From: Alcanivoracaceae bacterium
GTDB lineage: Bacteria; Pseudomonadota; Gammaproteobacteria; Pseudomonadales; Alcanivoracaceae
Assembly: GCA_023146255.1 (NCBI GenBank)
Contig: JAGLCJ010000011.1
Span: 1-64,000, forward strand
DNA: 64,000 bases
Direction of reading: 5' to 3'
How positions within the stretch are numbered: position 1 is the stretch's first letter; every line of letters starts with the position of its first letter. Under the pieces are notes generated by a model. The model was not told the origin of the DNA. It made no database searches and saw only the letters and a program-made list of their open reading frames with translations. Both the position numbers and the translations under genes were made by a program. Positions 40,953 to 49,284 of this stretch are shown here, one piece after another.

Positions 40953-41966
40953 TTACAGCAGGTCGTCAATATCAATGGCGCTGGAATTCTTCGGAGCGTC
41001 ATCCCAGAAGGTGCCGAGGCCGCGGAACGGAGTACGTTGCCCGGTGGCATCTGCCCACATCCGATGCGACACGCCGAGAATCAGCTCTCCGGCGATGGCA
41101 TCCAGCAAGGCATACTCCTTGTTCAGGTTTTTATTGTTGGCAGCAAACTCACGGATGCCTTTACGAAGCTGGGCCTGATCATCAACGCCATAGGCGGAAA
41201 TGACATACAGAGCGCTGGCCAGACGAACGCCCTTCTGGAAGCCGAGCCGGGTCGAATTCTCCAGCTCCGCCCAGGCATTAGCGCCCTCCGGTGCAAGCAT
41301 CGGCAGAATGTTCCATAGCGCAGCGCGCGTACCCTGCGGTACACCCCACCATTTCTCGTTATCCAGACAAGCTGCACCGCGCTCAACCTTGGCTGCAACG
41401 TCACGGGGAATACCGACAGCCGTTTCGGCGGTGGCATCATTAAGCAGCGACTGGACCCCGGCGATCAGACCCACCATCCACACCAGCTCATCAAAATCGC
41501 TGCGCAGACGTGGACAGCTGCCATCGACCGGCTCGCCGTACACCATGACGGTGCGGCGGTAGGCCTCATACAGACGACGAGCGGCCTGCTCCGCATGTGC
41601 TTTTTGCTCGGAGCGGGCATCCTGCGCTTCGGTAACATCACCGCGTTTCATGGCGCGCATGTAGCGCAGCTCGGCATCCAGTGCTTTTTGCTCCGAACAG
41701 GTAGCGGCGGAGACAAAAACCAGTGGCGCCAGCTTGTCCGGCTTCGAGCCGACTTCACCGAAAGACATCAGAAGCGGCGTCAGTGACTCGCCGGTGGCAC
41801 AGGCCATGCCGACGTCCCGATAGGTCATCAGGTGAGGGACCATCTCCGCCTTGCTGTAACTGACCAGAACATCTCCCGTTCCCTTGTAAACAACGGTGCA
41901 ACCGGAGACGAAGGTGCTGACCAGCACCAGCAGGCCGCTCAGTCTGATATGTTTTGAGAATTTCAT
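40953..41966 (-). CDS. Lipoprotein of unknown function (TatT-like?)
   Basis: A 337-residue lipoprotein with lipobox VSGC (Cys23). The mature protein is helical and has paired conserved-looking cysteines (MACATGES, AATCSEQ, GSCPRL, AACLDN). The early YRDVGMACATGESLTPLLMS and the general layout remind me of the TRAP-associated TatT helical lipoproteins, which partner a TRAP substrate-binding protein. That link is a guess. It lies 38 bp upstream of the AdeT-like gene. If correct, the pair would be a P/T module without a permease. Confidence 0.65.
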   Translation of the reverse strand: MKFSKHIRLSGLLVLVSTFVSGCTVVYKGTGDVLVSYSKAEMVPHLMTYRDVGMACATGESLTPLLMSFGEVGSKPDKLAPLVFVSAATCSEQKALDAELRYMRAMKRGDVTEAQDARSEQKAHAEQAARRLYEAYRRTVMVYGEPVDGSCPRLRSDFDELVWMVGLIAGVQSLLNDATAETAVGIPRDVAAKVERGAACLDNEKWWGVPQGTRAALWNILPMLAPEGANAWAELENSTRLGFQKGVRLASALYVISAYGVDDQAQLRKGIREFAANNKNLNKEYALLDAIAGELILGVSHRMWADATGQRTPFRGLGTFWDDAPKNSSAIDIDDLL

Positions 41967-42002
41967 GATCTTTCCCTTCCATTCATGAGAGTGACGGCCG
42001 GC

Positions 42003-45000
42003 TTAGCGCTTAACTGAGCCGGACAGTACATTCAGAATTACCTCGCCCATGGGCAGAGTAAGTTCTACGTCAGCATTGAGTACTCCTGCCGCGGACAGGT
42101 TAACCAGAGAAACAATTGCTGTTTCATTGGCGAGCGCCACGCTCATCCGGCCATCGTCGATAAACTCGACATCGCCACTGACGTTAGCGGTAAAGCCATA
42201 ACTCCGCTGGTTATGCTCAAGCTGTGTGGGCACACCAAGAACGCGGGCAACGGCACTAAGGCGCGGCGCATCGATGTAGCCGTTCAGAGTTGCCAGAAAG
42301 CGAGGGCCATCAACGCCTTCAACAATCCATCCCTCACCGAATCCGGACTCGCCTGGGTCGCACTGCCGCAACGGCGCCGACTCCGCCGGAGCTGGCGCGA
42401 CCGGATTGCTTCGCGCATCGCACTCGTAACGGATGCGCATAATCAGTTCGCCACTGTCAGTTGGGTCGGCGGTGGTAATCGGCTCCGAGGTGGTCTCTGC
42501 GTATGCGACAAAGCTGGTGGTCATCAGTGCGGTCGGGTGGAGGTAGACAAGAATGCCACCGTTAGCAGCGACATCTGCGGGGAGAGGAGCGCGGGCGACG
42601 GCAGCGGCCTCAGTTGCATCAAGAAATCCGACGATTTCCCCGCCCAGAGCGCCAGTGGTATATACATAGGTATCCTCAGGGCAGGTATCACCAACCGGGC
42701 AGCCAATATTGGCTTCCGCTACCTGACCGCCTACGTCAGTCACTGTTACCCGACCACTGTTTTTGAGGTAGTCCGGATCAGCCACAGCATTCTCTTCACC
42801 GATATCGCGTCGACCATTGCTGTTGACGTCTGCGGTGGGCAAATTCGACAGCTTGGTCAGCACCGAAGAGTTGACCGGGCCACCGCGGAAAAATATTTCC
42901 ATGTCCTGACCGCCGCCATCCAGTGCCGGCGCGGTTGCCAGTGAGGTGGACAGCAACCGGGTTCTCAGCGGCAGGCCATTTGCAGAACAGATCGCTGCTG
43001 CCGGATTGCAGGCGGAAGAAGAGGCATCGCCATTGGAGCGCAGGGTGTATCGATACAGCGAGCCTTCGGTCCACGGCTGATCCGGAGTGAACAGAACCTC
43101 GCGATCGCGCACTTCAAGACGACCCTCAACGCTGGCGATGGTGGCTTCCGTTGCATCCACTTCTTCCACCAGGAAAGTACTGCCAGCAACAATGCTGGCT
43201 GGATCCATGACCTGTGAGAAGCTGACCTGAATGCTGCGATCCGCCGGCATCACCGGCAGCGGAAGCCGATCATCGGTGGTCTGGCTGCCGTCACAACGGC
43301 CGACATTATTGTTGGCCAGATCCCGTCCGACAGTTGCACAGGGAAAACCCGGATAGGTTTGCAGTGCCAGTGGTGAAGCAGGCTGACTGGCAGCGTAGGA
43401 CGGCATGGTAAACGACAGGGTCTGTGCCGGCAGCGGGTTACCACTGAGGTCGGTAATGCCATCAAGCAGATTGATGTCGTAATCAGAACCGTAATTGAGC
43501 GGCAGGGTGACAATCACAGAAACACCGTCCTGACGGATCTGCTCCGGTACAACCGCAATGGTGTCTTCGTTAACGGTGATGTTATTCAGCAACGAAAGGG
43601 GGTCCACCGCTTCGTTGAAGTTGATCACGACCGGCTCGCCCGGGCGATGGCTGCTGGCCAGTTGGTCCGGCATCCACGACTGCACAAAGGGTGCATCCAT
43701 GTCCATTGCCGGCGCTGGTGCGGCCAGCTGATCGGCATAGGCCTCCATGCGGAAGCTCAGTACACCGAACGCTGTTTCCAGACCAAGCACTTCTGACTCG
43801 ACCACTGTCAATGCATCGGAAACCAGCACACCGTTTTCGACAATGCCCTGGCCGACCAGCTCAAGATGCAGCACGTCCTGATTGAAGGAGGAATTTGCTA
43901 CCGCATTGCCGGTGGTAATGGCGACATCCATAAACACGCGAATCTGTCGCGGCGCGCGCGGCGAGGTGCTGTAGGGATTCGGTAACAGGTAACCGGTGGC
44001 ATCGGAAATAAACTGCACCACCACATCGCCGGAGTTGAAGCCGGCCGGAATCTGGCCGCCAATGCGGACAACCAGCTCATCACCCGTCAGCATGCTGCCG
44101 CGGGCAATACGCAGTGGCGTCGCAACCGGATAGTTCGGCACGAAGGCAAGCTCGGCAAAAACGTCACCGGATTGCTGCGACTGGGTTTCTTCACCGAGCA
44201 GGGTGGCAATCACCGGCACCAGATTCACCGGCTGGCCGGTCAGCTCGGACGGCAAGCCGCTGGCCGGTGCCTGCAGCGCCAGCACTTCGGTCGGACCGCT
44301 GGGCAGTGGCGAGAAAGTGAAGCTGTCACTGCCATCAAACGCCAGCTCAAGTGCGGCGCCATAACGGCTGGTCAGCTGATCGGACAGGGTAACGGTATAA
44401 CTGCTGCCCGACTGCAGATCTTCCACCGGATCAACCGTGAGGAAATGACCTTTGGCCAGCACAATCGCCGGCACCAGCTGATCCTGATCATCCTTCAACA
44501 TCAGGGTGTCGCCGTAGCGCACGCTGGCCACATCAATCGGCTGGCTGAACTGAAAACGCAGCGTGCTGAAATCCAGAATTGGCAGCTCGGCGTCATCCGG
44601 GAACATCCGCGTTACCGCGAACAGATCGTCGCTAACTTGCAGCGAGCGCGGTCCTTTTGCGGCCAGCGAAGTGGTGAACGAGAAGCCACCGTCCGGCAGG
44701 ACAATCTGACCTTTGGCGCTGTTCAGGTTGAGCAGCTCAACGGTGTAGGTGACGCCGGGGGCGAGTGGATCAACGGGACGCAGGACGATACTGCGATCAT
44801 CGCTGCCCGGTGCAACACTGATCTCCACCGGTACCGGCGTGGTGTCCTGCATCAACCGGATCATGCTGTCATCCAGAGCCAGCGGATCTGCCACCGGGTC
44901 AGAGAGACGAACAACAATGGGTGCCCGTGTCGATACACCGCGCTGATCTGCATCGGGGTAGGTATAGAACACGTCGCCGCCACGACCGGGAAATACCACG

Positions 45001-45086
45001 GTCTGCTTGTCGCCACCACAGCCGACCACAGTCAGCGATGCTGCCAGTAGCAAGGCGAATCGGGTTTTCATCATTTTATTGTTCAT
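42003..45086 (-). CDS. Large Ig-like-domain (Big_5/SbsA-type) lipoprotein
   Basis: A 1027-residue lipoprotein with lipobox VVGC (Cys23). The body contains several SbsA-type Ig-like (Big_5) repeats, e.g. the pattern VVRLSDPVADPLALDDSMIR ... VTYTVELLN, repeated at VVINFNEAVDPLSLLNNITV and IQVSFSQVMDPASIVAGSTF. Cysteine pairs late in the chain suggest disulfides (CNPAAAIC, CPVGDTCPED). GAGGAG lies 8 nt before the ATG. Likely a long, rigid outer-membrane-anchored or surface protein. It is 11 bp downstream of the FadL-like porin. Confidence 0.8.
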   Translation of the reverse strand: MNNKMMKTRFALLLAASLTVVGCGGDKQTVVFPGRGGDVFYTYPDADQRGVSTRAPIVVRLSDPVADPLALDDSMIRLMQDTTPVPVEISVAPGSDDRSIVLRPVDPLAPGVTYTVELLNLNSAKGQIVLPDGGFSFTTSLAAKGPRSLQVSDDLFAVTRMFPDDAELPILDFSTLRFQFSQPIDVASVRYGDTLMLKDDQDQLVPAIVLAKGHFLTVDPVEDLQSGSSYTVTLSDQLTSRYGAALELAFDGSDSFTFSPLPSGPTEVLALQAPASGLPSELTGQPVNLVPVIATLLGEETQSQQSGDVFAELAFVPNYPVATPLRIARGSMLTGDELVVRIGGQIPAGFNSGDVVVQFISDATGYLLPNPYSTSPRAPRQIRVFMDVAITTGNAVANSSFNQDVLHLELVGQGIVENGVLVSDALTVVESEVLGLETAFGVLSFRMEAYADQLAAPAPAMDMDAPFVQSWMPDQLASSHRPGEPVVINFNEAVDPLSLLNNITVNEDTIAVVPEQIRQDGVSVIVTLPLNYGSDYDINLLDGITDLSGNPLPAQTLSFTMPSYAASQPASPLALQTYPGFPCATVGRDLANNNVGRCDGSQTTDDRLPLPVMPADRSIQVSFSQVMDPASIVAGSTFLVEEVDATEATIASVEGRLEVRDREVLFTPDQPWTEGSLYRYTLRSNGDASSSACNPAAAICSANGLPLRTRLLSTSLATAPALDGGGQDMEIFFRGGPVNSSVLTKLSNLPTADVNSNGRRDIGEENAVADPDYLKNSGRVTVTDVGGQVAEANIGCPVGDTCPEDTYVYTTGALGGEIVGFLDATEAAAVARAPLPADVAANGGILVYLHPTALMTTSFVAYAETTSEPITTADPTDSGELIMRIRYECDARSNPVAPAPAESAPLRQCDPGESGFGEGWIVEGVDGPRFLATLNGYIDAPRLSAVARVLGVPTQLEHNQRSYGFTANVSGDVEFIDDGRMSVALANETAIVSLVNLSAAGVLNADVELTLPMGEVILNVLSGSVKR

Positions 45087-45097
45087 GGCCGCTCTCC

Positions 45098-46435
45098 TCA
45101 GAATTTCAGCGTGAAGGAACCACTGAAGACATGAACATCACCGCCAGCGGTAACGTCTTCCTGGTAGGGCTGGTTATCCGGCGTGGTGCCGGTGAGGCTG
45201 AAATCGCGATCTTTCAGGTGGTGATACTGATAGCCGAAGTCGAGTTGTACTGGCCATGCCAGCACCGGCGGATTCTTCAGCAACAGCGAGCCGCCGAGGC
45301 CGAGGATGTACTTGTCGTTGTCCAGATAGTTCACTTCATCAGAGTTATCGTTCTCCAGTGGCGACTCTTCAAAAGCAATACCAGAGGTCAGCGTCAGTGA
45401 CTCATTCCACTGGTACTGCACACCGATGCGTGGAATAACGATGTCCTTGAAGCGCAGGTCGGATTGATCCTTGACGGTATCCTTCTGGAGCTGATCTTCC
45501 AGACGCGACCATTGCTGGAACTCGGCGGTGGCGCCGACGCGGAACTTGCCGAACTGATACTGGGCGCCGGCGGTAATGATCTCCGGGGTGAAGCCGGAAA
45601 TGGTGCTGATCACCAGGTCCAGACCCGGATCCGGAATGGTTCCCGGAATGACGGCATTGGCGGCGACATTGGTTTCGCCCTTGGCATAACCCTTGTAAAC
45701 GATGGCAGTATCGAGCTTGTCCATCCAGCAGGGCGAGCGCGAGCACAGCGTTTCACCAGCATTCATGTTGACGGCAAGAATCGGCACCATGACGGGCTCA
45801 GCAGCGACTTCAATGTTCTCTCGTTCGGTGTTGCCGGCCAGATCACTTTGTGTGGTCATGGTGGCATCGGCATGCAGGGTAACGCGGATAGAAGCACCGA
45901 CATCAATGCCACGCCAGACATTGGTGCCGGCGCCGAGATTCAGAAACAGCGGCTGGCGACCATAGTTGAAGAATTGTCCTTCATTGGCGGTGCCGGACTG
46001 GAACGCCATCATTTCCTTGCCGAACTTTTCTACTCCGGCCATGAAGCCGAACATGATCGGATGGTCATACTTGGTCAGGAACGACAGATCCTTTTTCATG
46101 CCGATCAGGACCTGTTGTGACGGTGTATCATCAAGTACGTCGCCAGTGCGCGTCGGTGCGTTAGTGCCACCATGGCTTTCAACTTCCAGCGACGGCTCCG
46201 CATGAAACAGACCGCCAGTCAGTTCGCCGCGGGTGTCACGGGCCAGCCAGGCCGGGTTGTAATAGGTTGCCGATACCTGATTGTTGAATAGCGACAGGGA
46301 CTGGGCCGAGGCAATATCCGACGGCAGGATGCCGAAGGTTGTTGCCGTATTGCTCATGCCAGCATGGGCAATACTACCTACCGAGGCCATGGATGCGATC
46401 AATGCTGCAAGCGGAATCCGGGCGAACTGTTTCAT
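45098..46435 (-). CDS. OmpP1/FadL family outer-membrane protein
   Basis: A 445-residue beta-barrel. The signal peptide ends near SIAHAG; the mature N-terminus (SNTATTFGILPSDIASAQSL, then SLFNNQVSATYYNPAWLARD) matches the FadL/OmpP1 hatch region. The final residues (SGSFTLKF) end in an aromatic, as required for BAM recognition. FadL-type barrels import long-chain fatty acids and other hydrophobic compounds. The start at 46435 has GGAG upstream. First gene of a four-gene unit with no other transporter. Confidence 0.85.
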   Translation of the reverse strand: MKQFARIPLAALIASMASVGSIAHAGMSNTATTFGILPSDIASAQSLSLFNNQVSATYYNPAWLARDTRGELTGGLFHAEPSLEVESHGGTNAPTRTGDVLDDTPSQQVLIGMKKDLSFLTKYDHPIMFGFMAGVEKFGKEMMAFQSGTANEGQFFNYGRQPLFLNLGAGTNVWRGIDVGASIRVTLHADATMTTQSDLAGNTERENIEVAAEPVMVPILAVNMNAGETLCSRSPCWMDKLDTAIVYKGYAKGETNVAANAVIPGTIPDPGLDLVISTISGFTPEIITAGAQYQFGKFRVGATAEFQQWSRLEDQLQKDTVKDQSDLRFKDIVIPRIGVQYQWNESLTLTSGIAFEESPLENDNSDEVNYLDNDKYILGLGGSLLLKNPPVLAWPVQLDFGYQYHHLKDRDFSLTGTTPDNQPYQEDVTAGGDVHVFSGSFTLKF

Positions 46436-46466
46436 AATAGTTACTCCGTTCATTTCTGGTTGTTCT

Positions 46467-46494
46467 TGTCAGCCCGGAATTCCGGTTACTGACA
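46467..46494 (-). promoter_or_regulatory. Nested inverted repeat upstream of the FadL-like gene
   Basis: The 12-bp palindrome CCGGAATTCCGG (46474-46485) is flanked by TGTCAG (46467-46472) and CTGACA (46489-46494), almost co-centred. It is 32 bp before the ATG, a position suited to an operator or leader hairpin. Confidence 0.4.
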
Positions 46495-46597
46495 GGATTG
46501 TTGTTATCTGCCCGAGACTTCCTGCAACTTCGGACAGCGTCCACCGGCCCCCCGGTGAATTCGTTTCCCTACCCGACCTGCCGGCCTCTGGTGTGGG

Positions 46598-46629
46598 AAA
46601 AAAAAGCCGTGCACAAGGCGTGTACGGCT
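46598..46629 (-). terminator. Intrinsic terminator of the DUF6502-DUF5666 unit
   Basis: AGCCGTGCAC / GTGTACGGCT, one mismatch, loop AAGGC; on the minus strand it is followed by T8. It lies 38 bp after the DUF5666 gene and insulates it from the FadL-like unit. Confidence 0.8.
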
Positions 46630-46666
46630 CTGGAAACAACGCCAATAAACGCGTTGTGTGTGCTCT

Positions 46667-48211
46667 TTATCTGAGTAGCACCTCGCCGCCTTGCAGCAAC
46701 GCTCCGTCATACCAGGCGTTGCTGATCTCGACGTAGCTACCCGGCGCCAGGCCATTCAGAAATTCAGTTGTGTCGGTATTTGCGCAGGGGAAAAGCGGCA
46801 AATCCGATTGCGCCAGACACAGCCCGGCTTCGATCAAAGTAATGACACCATCGACGGTTTTAATCCGGAGGCTGTCGGCACTGGCGGCATTAAACGGAAT
46901 GCCGGCGACAGAGAAGGTTCCGCTGACGGAGTTAACGGCAGATATCTCGCCGTGAAGAAGAATGTCCTGTTTGGCAGCAGAGTCATCTATCTGTGCGGAG
47001 GTGACAAAAAGTTGGCCGAGGCTGTCAGTGAATGCAGAAATGGAAATCCGCGCACCATCGGAGAAGTTTCCGGTATTGGCGGCGCCGGGAATAATCAGGG
47101 CGGTCTGGCCCAACACCGAAATCACATCGCCGAGGATGTGGTCGATAGGCGCTTCAATGCGTACCAGAGGGTCACGCGACGACAGACGAGTTGCCGTGAT
47201 CACGCCGTTAGCGGTATCGAGTACGCCGTCCACTTCAACCCGGGCGCCAAGCGCCAGATCACGCAAGGTGTTGACGCCGGTCGCCAGCAAACCTTCAAGA
47301 TGAACGAGCTGGCCATCCAGACTGATGGTCAGCGGCAGTAACTGAATATCGGTAATGACACCGTCGAATGCAGCAGGGATCTGTGCCGGCACTGAAGCTT
47401 TGCTGGAGAAAAGGCCCAGCCCTTCCGGCTGGCAGATCAAGCGGTGCGCCGTTTGCAAACGCTCATCGCTGAGAAAAGTAGTGCTCGCGGAAGCCTGTAT
47501 CACCACCTTGCTGCCATTGCTCAGGCCGGCATGGCAGTTTTCCAGAGCAATTCCATCGAGACTGATGCGTTGATTGCGGATGCGGAAACCGCTGGCATCC
47601 AGATCGCTAATCCGACCGACAATTTGCCAGTCGAGTGGGGCGTCACCAAGCAGGCTCAGGCGAGTGGCGCGAACCGAACCGAAGCTGTTCGGCATGCCGG
47701 CGACCGCCACCAGATCACCCGGCTGCAACAGAGCAGGATCGTCACCCGGTACGGACAGCAGGGTGTCGGCTGTAGTAAACACTGGCTGGCCGAGAACGGT
47801 CAGCGGCGCCACGCTGGTGACCGGGCCAATCACCTGATGCCAGGCGTCAATGGCAATGGCAGTCCCTTGCATAAGATCGTCGCTGGCATCCTCGGCCAGC
47901 AGGTATTCCAGTGTGATGCCGAGCGGCAGCCCCTGGCCCTCGGCATTAACCGAATTGGCGGCCACCGGTCGGCCATCGAGGCGAACAATCGCGTCCTCGG
48001 CAATCGGGAAGTGGCGGTTGCCACCAACCCAGATCGAACCATAGCCGGAAGCGGTGCCGCTGCCGGAACCACCGATGCCGCCTTCGGCAACCTCATCGCC
48101 ACCACGGGGTTCGCCGCTTGACGGTGAGCGGGTTGCATCCGGGTTGCCGCAGGCGGCCAGTATCAGACTGGCCAGACTCAGGCAGGCGGGCAGGATCAGG
48201 CGCGGGCTCAT
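46667..48211 (-). CDS. DUF5666 domain lipoprotein
   Basis: A 514-residue lipoprotein with lipobox LAAC (Cys21), then a Gly/Ser-rich linker (GGIGGSGSGTASGYGSI). The body is a chain of DUF5666-type beta modules, e.g. GLVVVEG-like units VGRISDLDASGFRIRNQRIS, GVITDIQLLPLTISLDGQLV and GEISAVNSVSGTFSVAGIPF. These OB-like repeats are common in exported proteins of unknown role. AGGAGG precedes the ATG, which overlaps the DUF6502 stop (ATGA-type), so the two are coupled. Confidence 0.85.
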   Translation of the reverse strand: MSPRLILPACLSLASLILAACGNPDATRSPSSGEPRGGDEVAEGGIGGSGSGTASGYGSIWVGGNRHFPIAEDAIVRLDGRPVAANSVNAEGQGLPLGITLEYLLAEDASDDLMQGTAIAIDAWHQVIGPVTSVAPLTVLGQPVFTTADTLLSVPGDDPALLQPGDLVAVAGMPNSFGSVRATRLSLLGDAPLDWQIVGRISDLDASGFRIRNQRISLDGIALENCHAGLSNGSKVVIQASASTTFLSDERLQTAHRLICQPEGLGLFSSKASVPAQIPAAFDGVITDIQLLPLTISLDGQLVHLEGLLATGVNTLRDLALGARVEVDGVLDTANGVITATRLSSRDPLVRIEAPIDHILGDVISVLGQTALIIPGAANTGNFSDGARISISAFTDSLGQLFVTSAQIDDSAAKQDILLHGEISAVNSVSGTFSVAGIPFNAASADSLRIKTVDGVITLIEAGLCLAQSDLPLFPCANTDTTEFLNGLAPGSYVEISNAWYDGALLQGGEVLLR

Positions 48212-49026
48212 CGTTCGCCCTCCTGATCTTCGAAATAGTAGATGCCAAGGCCGGCGCGAACCTTGCCGGTGCCGGGAATACCCGGGTTGATATCGCGGTC
48301 GTGATGGCGCAACCAGCGATCGAATTCCACCAGCACCTCGTGGCCGCGCTCGGACACCATCCGATGCAGCTCATCAAGGCACTCCTGCGGCAGGTTGTCG
48401 TAAGACACCTTTAGCTGGAAGCGTGAGTCGTTGGCCGGGGCATTAAGGTTATGGGAAATGGTTTCGGCCAGATCGCCAACGTCGGTGCCCATGATCTTCA
48501 TGATCTGCGTTTCATCCTTGCTCGGCACATAGGCCTTCTTCATCAGGTAGATACGACGACCTGCGTCCATCTTGACGATGCCGGCCTGGCGCAATTCGTC
48601 GAGCACCGCCCGCGGGGTGAGATCACCACCGACATCTCCGACCAGACTGGTAAAGGAGGCCGGGCCTTCAAACTTCAGCGCCTGCGGTTCGTGATCACTG
48701 GTCAGGTAGGACGGGTTTGAACACCAGGTCGAAATCACCCGGGCAGCACGATGAAAGGTGTTACCCAGCTCACGATCGGCCAGCGCTGGCTCGCGCTTGA
48801 TCCGCAGCACTTCCTTGCGCGACAGGCCAGTGACCAGCGCCACCCGGCTGACGGTCTGTTTGCGGCCCTTGATGGTGAAATCCCTGTCCGCCACCTCGAC
48901 AAACACCTGCCGCGCGATCTGATCGAAGGTCGCGTAGGTGATCTTGTTGGCCAGCAGTACGCGCACGATCGGGCGTAGCAGTCGGGCCAGAGCAAGGAGG
49001 ACGGTGTTGATCACTCTATCGTTCAT
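48208..49026 (-). CDS. DUF6502 family protein
   Basis: A 272-residue cytoplasmic protein matching DUF6502 (RPIVRVLLANKITYATFDQI at the N-terminus, SRVALVTGLSRKEVLRIKRE). The latter segment is HTH-like, so it may be a transcription factor. Start: the ATG at 49026 lacks a Shine-Dalgarno and lies within 8 bp of a TATTTT -10, consistent with a leaderless message; a TTG at 49062 is the alternative. DUF6502 genes recur beside DUF5666 lipoprotein genes in marine gammaproteobacteria (recollection), as here. Confidence 0.78.
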   Translation of the reverse strand: MNDRVINTVLLALARLLRPIVRVLLANKITYATFDQIARQVFVEVADRDFTIKGRKQTVSRVALVTGLSRKEVLRIKREPALADRELGNTFHRAARVISTWCSNPSYLTSDHEPQALKFEGPASFTSLVGDVGGDLTPRAVLDELRQAGIVKMDAGRRIYLMKKAYVPSKDETQIMKIMGTDVGDLAETISHNLNAPANDSRFQLKVSYDNLPQECLDELHRMVSERGHEVLVEFDRWLRHHDRDINPGIPGTGKVRAGLGIYYFEDQEGER

Positions 49027-49028
49027 AA

Positions 49029-49062
49029 TTGGGAAAATAATCCCAAATAATGTTTCGATCAA
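49029..49062 (-). promoter_or_regulatory. Putative promoter and operator for a leaderless DUF6502 message
   Basis: Minus-strand TTGATC (49057-49062), 17-nt spacer, then TATTTT (49034-49039), predicting a start site right at the ATG of 49026. The inverted repeat TTGGGA / TCCCAA (49029-49034 and 49041-49046) covers the -10. The HTH-like DUF6502 protein could bind it. Confidence 0.45.
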
Positions 49063-49224
49063 GCAGGCACGAGCGTACCCCGACGAGTGGTATCAGAAGA
49101 TAGAATGAGGATGGCTCAGAAACTGATCCGGGTTGTCGGTTCTATCTATATGATTAAAAAGGAAATATTTTGGAGCTGCGGCGGGACGTCAGTTGCCGGT
49201 ATTTTTTCGGCAAAGACAAACAGA

Positions 49225-49250
49225 CCCCTGCCGATTTCCGTCGGCAGGGG
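49225..49250 (-). terminator. Terminator-like hairpin after the wax ester synthase gene
   Basis: CCCCTGCCGA / TCGGCAGGGG, perfect 10-bp stem with a 6-nt loop, 34 bp beyond the minus-strand stop. The T-run downstream is broken. Nothing else is evident in the ~250-bp gap. Confidence 0.55.
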
Positions 49251-49284
49251 AGAACAAAAAAGTCAGGGGTTGGTCAGGACGGCG

